A DNA stretch of 61,444 bases from an uncultured Pseudomonadota bacterium (GCA_903838705.1 CAILZL010000024.1:1-61444); one strand, 5' to 3'; numbered from the stretch's first letter, positions 47,167 through 55,818 are shown. A program made the numbers and translations. Notes: a model not told the origin generated them from the letters alone.

Positions 47167-47331
47167 CAATCCTCTTACCCTCCAGCTCCTCTGAATTCTT
47201 GACACGATCCACCTTTAAATAGCAGCTGTGGATGCGGTAGCCTGTGCGCGACGCAGGTACATAGGTCATTAGTACAAGAGATCAAGACCCTTACAGGCAG
47301 TCAGTTAGATACATAAATGGGGAGTCCGTCG

Positions 47332-48285
47332 ATGAATCTCGCACGAAATCTCTGCTTGCTAGTCATTGCCACCTGCCTGCCGTATCTATGCATCGGGCAA
47401 ACCGCTGGCAATCCACCCACACCAGCGGCCGCATCACCGACTATTATTTTTGATCCGCCGGGTACAGCTCAGAGATATGCCGCCCAGCACGAACACGAAC
47501 CCTATCAGCACACCCGCTTCGTACGTGACATTGCGTATGGAGCACAACCCCGCAACCTGCTTGATGTCGCTGAGCCTGTCACGGCCAGTCAGAACGCCCG
47601 GCCGGTACTGATATTTGTGCCCGGCGGCCAGGGGAACCGTAACGAAGTAAAGGGCTATCTTTATTACGACAATGTTCTGCTATGGGCGGTAGATCAGGGC
47701 TACATTGGCATCAACATGAGCCGTGAATCCGGCCCGGGGACCAGCTGGGATACAGGCGCAAAGAACATAGCTGCGGTAATCAGCTGGGCACAGCAGCACA
47801 TCAAGGAGTATGGCGGCGATTCCTCCCGCATATTCATATGGGGTCATTCACTTGGTGCTACTGCATTAGCTACATACATTTCCCATCCTGAATATTATCC
47901 ATCCACAGGGATCGGCCTTAAGGGTGCAATCCTGTTTGCAGGTAGCTACAACATTGCACCACTCAAGGCGACCCAGCCGGGTCGTAGCGCACCGGGCGTT
48001 CAGGCCGAACTTGATCCAGCCACTTTGCTGGCGCAATCCTCGCTCCCCGGTTTGCAGAAAACAGCCTTACCACTACTCCTGGCCGCTGCCGATGGTGATC
48101 CTCTGGATCGTCCTGAATATGTCACGCTCATTCATGATGCGCTGTGCAAGTCAAACCATTGTCCGGCCACCTTGTCCATCAAAGGGCATGACCACTTCTC
48201 GGAAATGTTCTCTATCAATACCCGTGACCAGTCAGTGTCCGGCCCGGTGCTGGGCTGGCTACGTAGTATCCCTTCTGCCAAGTAA
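47332..48285 (+). CDS. Exported alpha/beta-hydrolase (esterase/lipase-like)
   Basis: A 317-residue protein with a signal peptide (LCLLVIATCLPYLCIG) and an alpha/beta-hydrolase domain. The oxyanion segment is VLIFVPGGQGNR, the nucleophile elbow is WGHSLGATA, and the catalytic His is in IKGHDHFSEM; the Asp is probably in AADGDPLD. It resembles carboxylesterases of the BD-FAE type. I take the ATG at 47332, because GGGGAG lies just before it; an in-frame ATG at 47317 would place that site in coding sequence. Substrate is unknown. It begins a run of three exported proteins. Confidence 0.82.
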   Translation: MNLARNLCLLVIATCLPYLCIGQTAGNPPTPAAASPTIIFDPPGTAQRYAAQHEHEPYQHTRFVRDIAYGAQPRNLLDVAEPVTASQNARPVLIFVPGGQGNRNEVKGYLYYDNVLLWAVDQGYIGINMSRESGPGTSWDTGAKNIAAVISWAQQHIKEYGGDSSRIFIWGHSLGATALATYISHPEYYPSTGIGLKGAILFAGSYNIAPLKATQPGRSAPGVQAELDPATLLAQSSLPGLQKTALPLLLAAADGDPLDRPEYVTLIHDALCKSNHCPATLSIKGHDHFSEMFSINTRDQSVSGPVLGWLRSIPSAK

Positions 48286-48333
48286 TATCAGCTTCAGTTA
48301 TTGATTCAAGAAACCATTGTTAATGGGGGATCC

Positions 48334-48729
48334 ATGTTGAAATACGCTTCTATCGCGCTTGGGGTCATGACAGGATTCATTCTGAGCATGCCAGCCAGTG
48401 CGCACCATTCACACGCCATGTTCGACACCACCAAGCGGATTACTATTTCAGGCACGATCACGGCATTCGAATTTACCAATCCGCATTCATGGCTGAAAGT
48501 GACCAACGATGCAGACGGCACTCTCTGGTCGTTTGAAACCAACTCCCCTTCTCAGCTATTACGCAAAGGCGTCAAACTGAGTACGTTTCCTGCTGGTATG
48601 AAAGTGACCGTCAACGCAATGCCGTTGCGCGATGGACGTGCAGGCGGCGCAATTGTCAGCGTCAAAAAAGAGGATGGCAGCGTTCTGGCCATTGAACCTG
48701 AAGCACCCGCTGCGGCAAATACACCATGA
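48334..48729 (+). CDS. DUF6152 family periplasmic protein
   Basis: A 131-residue exported protein with a signal peptide ending ASA, followed by HHSHAMFDTTKRITISGTITAFEFTNPHSWLKV, the signature of DUF6152. The domain is a small beta-fold of unknown function. The N-terminal histidine cluster (HHSH) could bind metal after cleavage. The ATG at 48334 follows GGGGGA. It overlaps the next gene by 4 bp. Confidence 0.83.
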   Translation: MLKYASIALGVMTGFILSMPASAHHSHAMFDTTKRITISGTITAFEFTNPHSWLKVTNDADGTLWSFETNSPSQLLRKGVKLSTFPAGMKVTVNAMPLRDGRAGGAIVSVKKEDGSVLAIEPEAPAAANTP

Positions 48730-49658
48730 ATAATTCCTGTTTTCGCGCACGCAACCGATTTGCTGTCATCACGGCGATTACCTGCCTGTTACTGATACCT
48801 GAATATGGCCACACGCAGACAGCTGACTTCAGTGAATCATGGGCCGCCTATCAGGCCATGAAGGCACGCGCGGGCAATAAGCCCCCAGCAAGTAACAAAC
48901 TACCGGACTGGTCAGGCGTGTGGACCGGCAGTCCTGATTTCCTGCCGTATTACAGACTGAGCAGTGACAACAAGCTGACCGTTCGTACCAGTGCCAGAAA
49001 TGTTTTTGCAAGCAGCAAACAGCCTGCACCGTTGAGCCCTGAATACGAAGCAAAAGCAATCAAGGTGCTGCAGGATCGTGTCAAGGGTATTGACTGGGAT
49101 TACGTCTCCAACTGCATCCCTGCCGGTTTTCCACGCTGGGCAGTTTCGCACTACCTCAAGGAATTTGCCCTGACACCGAATATCACCTGGCTGATCAATG
49201 AAGAGCAAAGCGAAGTGCGGCGCGTATATACCGATGGTCGCGGCCACACGCCACGCGACGAAGCCTATCCCCTCTTTGAAGGCGACTCAGTTGGATTCTG
49301 GGATGGCGATACGCTGGTGGTTCACACCATAGATAACAAGGAAGGCACATGGGATCGCTCTGCCGCATCCTATAGTGATCAGGTCAATACCATCGAGCGA
49401 ATCCGCAAAATCAGCAATGATGTAATTGAAGACCAGATGACGGTCTACGACAAACTGGCGCTGACCAAACCCTGGTCTGTCACTTTCCAGTTCACCCGCG
49501 TTACCGAACCGGCCGACCTGCGTATCCGGATGTATTCCTGCAACGAGAACAACAATGTCGTACAGGATGAAAAGGGTAACTCCCATCACGTGCTGCCCGG
49601 CGAACCCGGCTACAAGGATCCTGAAAAGATGACGGCTGCACCGGGTACAGCCAGGTAA
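48726..49658 (+). CDS. Uncharacterised exported protein linked to DUF6152
   Basis: A 310-residue protein with a signal peptide (FAVITAITCLLLIPEYGHTQ). The mature part starts LPDWSGVWTG and includes CIPAGFPRWAVSH, EVRRVYTDGRGHT, GDSVGFWDGDTLVVHTIDN and TKPWSVTFQFTRV, a pattern that I have seen in hypothetical periplasmic proteins of Proteobacteria and Acidobacteria, often beside DUF6152. No catalytic motif is evident. Its 4-bp overlap with the DUF6152 gene suggests that the two products work together. Confidence 0.78.
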   Translation: MNNSCFRARNRFAVITAITCLLLIPEYGHTQTADFSESWAAYQAMKARAGNKPPASNKLPDWSGVWTGSPDFLPYYRLSSDNKLTVRTSARNVFASSKQPAPLSPEYEAKAIKVLQDRVKGIDWDYVSNCIPAGFPRWAVSHYLKEFALTPNITWLINEEQSEVRRVYTDGRGHTPRDEAYPLFEGDSVGFWDGDTLVVHTIDNKEGTWDRSAASYSDQVNTIERIRKISNDVIEDQMTVYDKLALTKPWSVTFQFTRVTEPADLRIRMYSCNENNNVVQDEKGNSHHVLPGEPGYKDPEKMTAAPGTAR

Positions 49659-49677
49659 GGACCCGCTGGGCTGGTGA

Positions 49678-49735
49678 GCGCCTTTACCCGGGCGGATGCC
49701 CTGTCGTTTGGTCATAATCCCTCCCGGGAAGGCGC
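49678..49735. promoter_or_regulatory. Long interrupted hairpin between the exported-protein genes and the aldolase gene
   Basis: GCGCCTT-ta-CCCGGG (49678-49692) is complementary to CCCGGG-AAGGCGC (49723-49735), 13 pairs with a 2-nt bulge and a 30-nt loop. It could end the upstream transcript or act in the aldolase leader. No T-run follows. Confidence 0.4.
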
Positions 49736-49767
49736 GATCCTCGTGCCCTCCCCGCCTGAATCAGGAA

Positions 49768-49792
49768 TGTGACCTGCGGCAGGTGGCTCACA
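49768..49792. promoter_or_regulatory. Palindrome upstream of the aldolase gene
   Basis: ACCTGC-G-GCAGGT (49772-49784) is a perfect 13-bp palindrome flanked by TGTG (49768-49771) and CACA (49789-49792). It lies about 80 bp before the aldolase start, where an operator could be. No known factor is assigned. Confidence 0.35.
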
Positions 49793-49872
49793 TCCCTTCG
49801 CGATCCCTGTAGAATCCGCCCCCAGGAATTTTGAGCTACACCCATCGGTAACCAAGGCTGAGGAAAATCACA

Positions 49873-50766
49873 GTGAGCAGATTCGACGACCAGAAACAGA
49901 AAATCAAAGCCCAACCCGGGTTCATTGCCGCGCTCGATCAGAGCGGTGGCAGCACCCCTAAAGCGCTGGGCTTGTACGGCATCAAGCCGGATGCATGGAC
50001 CGATGAAGAAGGCATGTACCGGGTCGTTCACGAGATGCGCACCCGCATCATCACCAGCCCGGCTTTCAACGGCGAGCGCGTGATGGGCGCCATCCTGTTT
50101 GAAAACACCATGGATCGTGACATCAAAGGTCAACCGACTGCCGACTACCTGTGGGAAGTGAAGAAAGTGGTGCCCTTCCTCAAGATCGATAAAGGTCTGG
50201 CGGATGAGCAGGACGGAGCCCAGGTCATGAAAGCGATGCCGCAACTGGATGCGCTGCTCAAGAAAGCCGTATCCAAGCACATCTTCGGTACCAAGATGCG
50301 TTCAGTCATCAAGCAGGCGAATGCAGCCGGTATCAACGCGGTTGTCAAGCAACAGTTCGAGATCGGCAAGCAGATCATTGCTGCCGGACTGGTGCCGATC
50401 ATTGAGCCTGAAGTTGATATTCACTGCCCGCAAAAGGCACAGGCTGAAGCGCTGCTCAAGACCGCCATGCTGACTGAACTCAACAAGTTGAATCCGGATC
50501 AGGTCGTGATGCTCAAGCTGACACTGCCGGAACAGGACAATTTCTACAAGGAATGCGTCGCACACCCCAACGTCCTGAAAGTGGTTGCATTGTCAGGCGG
50601 TTACTCTCGTGCTGATGCCAATGCCAGACTGGCACGCAACAATGGCATGGTCGCCAGTTTCTCCCGTGCACTTTCAGAAGGTCTGACCGCACAGCAGAGC
50701 GATGCCGAGTTCAATGCCATGCTGGATGCCGCTGTAGAAAGTATCTATCAGGCTTCAAAGACCTGA
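49873..50766 (+). CDS. fda: Class I fructose-bisphosphate aldolase
   Basis: A 297-residue aldolase that cleaves fructose-1,6-bisphosphate in glycolysis and runs in reverse in gluconeogenesis. It follows the short class I type known from staphylococci: [58 protein letters not shown] with the Schiff-base Lys, and [14 protein letters not shown]. The start is GTG at 49873 with GAGG upstream. It stands alone, with a terminator directly after it. Confidence 0.95.
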   Translation: MSRFDDQKQKIKAQPGFIAALDQSGGSTPKALGLYGIKPDAWTDEEGMYRVVHEMRTRIITSPAFNGERVMGAILFENTMDRDIKGQPTADYLWEVKKVVPFLKIDKGLADEQDGAQVMKAMPQLDALLKKAVSKHIFGTKMRSVIKQANAAGINAVVKQQFEIGKQIIAAGLVPIIEPEVDIHCPQKAQAEALLKTAMLTELNKLNPDQVVMLKLTLPEQDNFYKECVAHPNVLKVVALSGGYSRADANARLARNNGMVASFSRALSEGLTAQQSDAEFNAMLDAAVESIYQASKT

Positions 50767-50795
50767 TTGCACTGTTCACACGCACCATAGGCAAC

Positions 50796-50818
50796 AAAGC
50801 CCCGCAATGCGGGGCTTT
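50796..50818. terminator. Intrinsic terminator after the aldolase gene
   Basis: AAAGCCCCGC (50796-50805) pairs perfectly with GCGGGGCTTT (50809-50818) around the loop AAT. The T-run is short on the plus strand, but the stem is strong and lies 30 bp after the stop codon. It can also serve the opposite-strand PilZ gene. Confidence 0.85.
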
Positions 50819-50880
50819 GTCGTTCTGGTTAGCTGAAACCGATCAAACTTGATAGAGCTGAATGCATGCGAGTCACACTG

Positions 50881-51297
50881 CTATTCGTCTGGCTGCTCCG
50901 TGTGATAGTAAAGTTTCCGTATCCGCAATTGCTCACGATATATATATGTCTGTGGGACAGGTCTCACGAATCTTATCCCTGCTCTATCCACTCCCTGCCA
51001 GACACAAATTGCATCAGTAATAAAAGTCCAGTCATCACCCAAAGAAAGCCTCACCGGAACCGGCTGCGGATCTGCCAAAGTGAAGTAATCTGAATTCGAT
51101 ACGCAGGCACCACCTTCAGACAGATTGAATACCGTCAGAAACGTATCCTCTACTCTCAGAATGGGCCCTTCGCTGGGACTGTAATTGATCCGGTAGTACT
51201 CTCTGGAAAGACCGGCAGGCCCCTGATCAACACTAGAGTGATTATTGATTAACTGGTCACCATTTCGAACAAACGAAGGTACAAATTTTTTCTTCAT
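50881..51297 (-). CDS. PilZ-domain-like protein
   Basis: A 138-residue soluble protein. REYYRINYSPSEGP (Arg32 and Arg36) and NLSEGG (58-63) resemble the two c-di-GMP contact motifs of PilZ (RxxxR and D/NxSxxG); the usual Asp is Asn here. A beta-barrel of alternating hydrophobic residues follows. It would bind cyclic di-GMP or be a degenerate member. It is the last gene of the minus-strand accessory run, and no clear ribosome-binding site precedes it. Confidence 0.7.
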   Translation of the reverse strand: MKKKFVPSFVRNGDQLINNHSSVDQGPAGLSREYYRINYSPSEGPILRVEDTFLTVFNLSEGGACVSNSDYFTLADPQPVPVRLSLGDDWTFITDAICVWQGVDRAGIRFVRPVPQTYIYREQLRIRKLYYHTEQPDE

Positions 51298-51549
51298 AAT
51301 TAAACGAAATTCAACATTACACTCTTCCCAATTAAACCAGCAAAAGTAGCAATAGTTATATTGGGATATCCCCTATTTTTTATAAGCATTTCCCTTAATT
51401 GCTGAATAAAACACGACCCTTCCAAGAATCATAATAATGACTTAATGAGATAGCCGTCACAGATTCAGAACACGTATATCTATAAGTGATTACCCTCTTA
51501 GATCAGAAAGCTTCACACCCACGCAAAGAATTTTTACATCGCGTCAGAA

Positions 51550-52026
51550 TTAGCCAGCAGCCAAATCCTTTCTGCGTAATACACCCAGCAAACCACCCAT
51601 GCCTGACAACATAAGCCATGCAGTGGCAGGCAGCGGAACAGCGGGAAGGCTTTGGATAACCTGCCCGCTCTTGCCATTGTCGTCGTCCCCATCTTCGATT
51701 TCATACGGGCTGTGCTGATCACCAGCTTTTCCAGAATCCCTGACAACTGATTTTTCTGAAACATCACCCGAATAATTGTTTGATGCAGAATCACCAGATG
51801 ATTGGCCTGCGGTGACTGAAAGCAGTGCCATTCTGACTGAATCAGATGTTTGATCCTGTCCTGAATCAGCAAAGCCTAGGGCCGTTGAATAATCACTTTC
51901 ACCATGACCAGATGAACCACTCTCGCCCATCATCACAGCCGATGCTGCGGCATATCCTGAGTGCAATACACCTGCTGCCAAGCAGCCTGAAATCATCAAT
52001 TCTCTAAAACGGCAACCAGATATCAC
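51550..52026 (-). CDS. Small exported protein with a VPLPA-CTERM sorting signal
   Basis: A 158-residue low-complexity protein. An N-terminal signal peptide (to about residue 28) is followed by a Ser/Gly/Asp-rich region with no fold that I recognise, an acidic patch EDGDDDNG (111-118), and a C-terminus with VPLPA (130-134), a hydrophobic helix, and RRK (151-153). This tripartite tail is the VPLPA/PEP-CTERM type cut by exosortases. The GTG start at 52026 follows GAAGGG; an ATG at 51996 is also possible. MISGC occurs twice, at the two candidate starts. No exosortase gene is in the window. Confidence 0.75.
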   Translation of the reverse strand: MISGCRFRELMISGCLAAGVLHSGYAAASAVMMGESGSSGHGESDYSTALGFADSGQDQTSDSVRMALLSVTAGQSSGDSASNNYSGDVSEKSVVRDSGKAGDQHSPYEIEDGDDDNGKSGQVIQSLPAVPLPATAWLMLSGMGGLLGVLRRKDLAAG

Positions 52027-52155
52027 TATAAAAACCCTTCAATAATGAATGCCAAACTTGAAATTTTATTCAACACAACCGGCGTATCGCCTACCCAAGC
52101 GGGTATTTCACACAGCCCGAAAATATGTTATCGGCCATCAATCATGCATGCAGCA

Positions 52156-52401
52156 TCATCGGTATATAACCGATCCTCTGTTATAAAACCTTGTCTTTGC
52201 TTCGGAACCTTGCCGCACTGACATTGACTGCATTGAACTTGAAATCAGTTTCTGATGCAGCCGTTCACGCGTTGTCGGTGGCTCTGGCAAGAATCCTGCT
52301 TCTCTTGCGATCTCTCTGGCAAGAATCATCACAACCAGCGCTGGAATCAGCAAAAGAAAAACAACATGGTCTATGAAATTGTATTCAAACTGATTATTCA
52401 T
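52156..52401 (-). CDS. Small membrane protein of unknown function
   Basis: An 81-residue frame with one clear transmembrane helix (about residues 12-30) and a basic, polar tail (REIAREAGFLPEPPTTRERLHQKL). It follows the putative lipoprotein gene by 24 bp on the same strand, which supports it as a real gene. No family is recognised and the ribosome-binding site is weak. Confidence 0.5.
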   Translation of the reverse strand: MNNQFEYNFIDHVVFLLLIPALVVMILAREIAREAGFLPEPPTTRERLHQKLISSSMQSMSVRQGSEAKTRFYNRGSVIYR

Positions 52402-52425
52402 TGATAAACCCGGGGAAAATGAAGA

Positions 52426-53328
52426 TCAATACGCACTGAGAAACTTTGAAAATGGATCAAGATATTTCACTTTCTTCGTAGCCTCCTCGAACTCCCAGGT
52501 GGCTTTCTTATCTTCGATATCATGTGCATCAAGCGTCACAACCCACTTGCCGCCTTGCTGCACCGCAGTCCACTTACCCAATTTGATTCTGAACAGGTCG
52601 GCATTCTTATTTATTGCCGCATCAAGCTGGATAGTCCCCTGTGCCGTACTACGGTATGTAATCTCGGACTGACGCACACCTTCAATTGCCCTGCACGCTG
52701 AGGACATTTTTGGGAATTTCAGATCCAGTAATTCATGCAGGCGACCGCCCTCTGAAGGAAATTCGGCATCATCCGGCTTCAACAGACGATGAGGCAGGTT
52801 TCTGCCATGATTGCCAACGACTGACAAAACCGTCTCGGACTGACTTGAATAATTGAAGTCGGCATTGATGGCGACACGATTTACGCCGAATGCCGGATAC
52901 ATCCCATCTTTCCAGGGGAAAACTGCACTGAACTTCCCATCAGCACCCACTCGGGCATCCACTGAGTCAATCAGCTTGCGATCCGAGCCCCCGGAATATC
53001 TCTTTACAGAAATATTTGTCCCACGGGGCAGCAGCAACAGACCAGAGACAGTGACTGAACAATCCTCGCTTCTCCCTGCGGTAGCAGAGGAAACCAGCGA
53101 CATAACCTTCTCGTAAGATTGTGACTGCGAATCCTGAGGATTAGCGGCTACGGTTTCCTTGTTTTCTTTCCAGCCAAAGTCCAGACATGCAGACAGCATG
53201 ACAAGCGCTGGAATGTAGAGAAGTAGTGACTTGCAGATCAATTTAATCAAAGGTTCCAGCCAGCGCACAGCGTTAACCGCGCACTCATTCAAAGAAAAGG
53301 GTGTTATCAAGCCGTCACATTTACACAT
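52426..53328 (-). CDS. Putative lipoprotein of unknown function
   Basis: A 300-residue frame. A hydrophobic stretch ending in LSAC (about residues 33-48) looks like a lipoprotein signal, but it lies unusually far from the ATG at 53328. A start at a downstream GTG or TTG codon just before LIKLICKSLLLYIPALVM would give a normal signal peptide. The mature part is mostly beta with CSVTVSGLLLLPRGTNISV, which recalls carboxypeptidase-like folds, but I do not recognise a family. It lies between the five-repeat protein and the small membrane protein. Confidence 0.65.
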   Translation of the reverse strand: MCKCDGLITPFSLNECAVNAVRWLEPLIKLICKSLLLYIPALVMLSACLDFGWKENKETVAANPQDSQSQSYEKVMSLVSSATAGRSEDCSVTVSGLLLLPRGTNISVKRYSGGSDRKLIDSVDARVGADGKFSAVFPWKDGMYPAFGVNRVAINADFNYSSQSETVLSVVGNHGRNLPHRLLKPDDAEFPSEGGRLHELLDLKFPKMSSACRAIEGVRQSEITYRSTAQGTIQLDAAINKNADLFRIKLGKWTAVQQGGKWVVTLDAHDIEDKKATWEFEEATKKVKYLDPFSKFLSAY

Positions 53329-53484
53329 GCGGTCAGCATGCGATACACCCGTTCGGGTAGACAGCTCACGAGATGGAACAAGGTTCCGTGATTTGATTGT
53401 GTATGTATATAAGGATTCGGATGAAATCAGTTGGCAGTACCCAATCCTTGCTGCCCTTCCGTGAGCGACAGAAGCTGCCAGGCG

Positions 53485-54897
53485 TCAGTTATTCTGACAG
53501 TCGATCACGACAGTGGTGACTGCAGATGCGCTCATCACACCGCTGCCGGCGTTATTCACCGTACAAAGCTGCCCGGCAGGTTGCTCCGCGACTGTCACTG
53601 CGTACACAGCACCAAAATTCACGGGCTGACTGAAGATAAAGCCGCCGCTCTCAGTGACCCGCAATGCATCTGCACCATTATTAAGCAGAGTAACTGTTGC
53701 ACCCGAAACAAGACCGGACACAGTGCCGGACACCTGATAGCTATTTGTAATACACACCACGCTGACATTCACCACATTGGCAGCACCTATAGTTGCAGCC
53801 CCATTCAGCACCGAGCAGGTTTGGCCGACTGGCTGTGCCGCCACTGCAACCACATAGTCTGCACCTGCCGGCAATGCGGTTGAGAATTTGAATGATGAGA
53901 CGCCGGGCACCACGATGATGCTGGAAGCATTATTCAATCTGAGGATCAGACCGGAATAAGCAAGACCTGTTACCGATCCACCCACGGTGTAGACCTTGCT
54001 GCAGTTGATAGCGAGGTCAGTGACATTGGCACTGCCGATCACGCCGTAACCATTTCCAGCGCCACCACCTGTTACTGAACAACTATATCCAGCCGGCTGA
54101 ATCGCAACGCTGACTGCATAGGAAGCACCAGTAACCAATGCTGTTGAGAATTTGAACGAGGTCGCACCACGGGCAATGATCTTGCTCGCTCCATTCATCT
54201 TTATCACCAGGCCGGAAGCTGCAAGGCCGGACACAGATCCACTTACCGTGTAGGTACCGCCGCATACAACACTCACGGACGACACATCCGTGGTTACATT
54301 GGCACCCGCTCCACCAGTGACCAGACAGGACTGGCCCGGAGGCTGGATACCAACCGAGACTGAATAGCTGCCACCCTCATCAACCGTTGTTTGAAAAGCA
54401 AAGGCACCGTTAGATGCTACATAGAGCGAGTCCGAAGCATTGTTGGTCAGCAGCAGGTTCTTCCCCGCCGCCAGCCCGCTCATATTGCCGCTGATCTTGT
54501 AGGTATTGACACAGATCACCGTGAGACTGGTCAGATCACTGGCAACTACACCCGTGGCGTTTTGTATTCTGCATATCTGCCCAGCGGGCTGGTTACTCAC
54601 CGAGATGGCGTAATTGCTGCCTTTGGCATATTGCACCGGGAAGGTAAATCCTCCGTTGCTCCGCACGAGCAGTTCGTCAGCACCATTATTTTGCAAAGTG
54701 ACCGACTTGTTGCTGCCAAGTCCGGATACCCACACACCCAACGACCCTAATTTTTTGGGCTGTACAGTCACGGCAAGGGAGAGCTGGGAACTGCTGGTTT
54801 CAGCATGGACGCCGGTTTGCAACATAAAGACTGCTGCAATTATCAATGCGGCCCTGATCAAGCTGTCCCGGAGCCATCTCATCTGACAACAAACCAT
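53485..54897 (-). CDS. Secreted protein with five tandem beta-sandwich-like repeats
   Basis: A 470-residue protein with a signal peptide ending in VHA (residue 32). After a short N-terminal segment come five repeats of about 82-87 residues, each of the form VSGxVSGL, LxNNxxDxLxV, FxFS, YxVxVxxQPxGQxC, and a closing Cys. The two cysteines per repeat probably form a disulfide. Such repeats are widespread in bacterial surface and secreted proteins and suggest structure or adhesion rather than catalysis. No anchoring signal is visible at the C-terminus. Confidence 0.8.
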   Translation of the reverse strand: MVCCQMRWLRDSLIRAALIIAAVFMLQTGVHAETSSSQLSLAVTVQPKKLGSLGVWVSGLGSNKSVTLQNNGADELLVRSNGGFTFPVQYAKGSNYAISVSNQPAGQICRIQNATGVVASDLTSLTVICVNTYKISGNMSGLAAGKNLLLTNNASDSLYVASNGAFAFQTTVDEGGSYSVSVGIQPPGQSCLVTGGAGANVTTDVSSVSVVCGGTYTVSGSVSGLAASGLVIKMNGASKIIARGATSFKFSTALVTGASYAVSVAIQPAGYSCSVTGGGAGNGYGVIGSANVTDLAINCSKVYTVGGSVTGLAYSGLILRLNNASSIIVVPGVSSFKFSTALPAGADYVVAVAAQPVGQTCSVLNGAATIGAANVVNVSVVCITNSYQVSGTVSGLVSGATVTLLNNGADALRVTESGGFIFSQPVNFGAVYAVTVAEQPAGQLCTVNNAGSGVMSASAVTTVVIDCQNN

Positions 54898-55058
54898 CTT
54901 ATATGCTTCTCAGACATCATTGATCTGGCATGGCCCCGGCTTAAAACATTGAGTGAAAGCACTCAACATTGTTATCTGTAAACACCCGGGCACTATCCAG
55001 CTTTTACCAACCAGATGACATACCCGAACAGGTATGTCGTGTTAGACATAACCAGCTG

Positions 55059-55613
55059 TCAATTAGAATTCGATGACATTGCGTGAATACGCGTCAGGAG
55101 AGAGAGCAGCTTTTTCTGACTGGACATGCCTGTCTTCACGAAAATATTCTTAACATGCATTCGAATGGTTTCAATGGAGACATTACGCACAACGGCAATA
55201 TCCGCCAGCTTGTCATGCTCCAGCAGTGCAAACGCCACTTCACACTCAGTGGGGGTAAGTCCGAACAACTGCTCCAGAATGGAGGCGTCCAGCGTCATTG
55301 GATCCATGCTCATCTTGCCTACTGATACCAAGGCCCAGCCCTTTTCCCGTGCCGGACGAACTTTGATCATCTTGGCCACTTTCTGATCTGCTTTTGACAA
55401 ACTGATCAGGCTGATTTTTCCTTCAACAGCATCATTGACCGCCTCTAACAAGGTATTCAGCTTCTCATTGCTTTCAACACCCACATCACTCTTGAAATTC
55501 CCTTCACGCCGGTGCCGCCACTTCTCCTCTTTGGCTCGCTTGTAGGAGCCGGTAGAAGAAATAAGCATATTCAATGAAGACGTACTACCAGTCTTGTCAC
55601 TTGCCATCATCAA
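55059..55613 (-). CDS. LuxR-type helix-turn-helix regulator
   Basis: A 184-residue protein. The C-terminal 65 residues form a LuxR/GerE domain (LFGLTPTECEVAFALLEHD, NVSIETIRMHVKNIFVKTGM, QKKLLSLL). The preceding segment with VRPAREKGWALVSV fits the linker of a family whose members usually carry an additional N-terminal PAS-like sensor, so this one is short. It sits downstream of the pilus genes and upstream of the five-repeat gene, on the same strand, and could control either group. The exact start is uncertain. Confidence 0.8.
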   Translation of the reverse strand: MMMASDKTGSTSSLNMLISSTGSYKRAKEEKWRHRREGNFKSDVGVESNEKLNTLLEAVNDAVEGKISLISLSKADQKVAKMIKVRPAREKGWALVSVGKMSMDPMTLDASILEQLFGLTPTECEVAFALLEHDKLADIAVVRNVSIETIRMHVKNIFVKTGMSSQKKLLSLLTRIHAMSSNSN

Positions 55614-55818
55614 TCACTGCTTTGTCAGGGTGAACAGCATGAATCCTACCTTATAAATTCAAAGCTGAACTCATCCTTCTGTATCGTCCCTGACAACCAT
55701 TTCTGAAGCAGAAATAAAATATGGAAATCAGCATCGCCCCTGCTGTTTTTCACCATTATCGCGGCTTAATCTCACTGCATAGTAAGGGAATAGCTTATGC
55801 TGCACCCAAGCAGGTCAC

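Noticed and set aside
47199-47227. Promoter for the exported-hydrolase gene from a perfect TTGACA at 47199-47204
   Set aside because: No acceptable -10 sequence lies 16-18 bp downstream (GCAGCT is at the expected place), so the hexamer alone is not enough.
53485-54897. CRISPR-like or phage tail repeats in the five-repeat gene
   Set aside because: The repeats are at the protein level, about 85 codons long and diverged in DNA; there are no short identical repeats with spacers.
55699-55715. Terminator hairpin after the tip subunit gene
   Set aside because: ATTTCTG-AAG-CAGAAAT is perfect but short, A/T-rich, has a 3-nt loop and no T-run on the transcribed strand.
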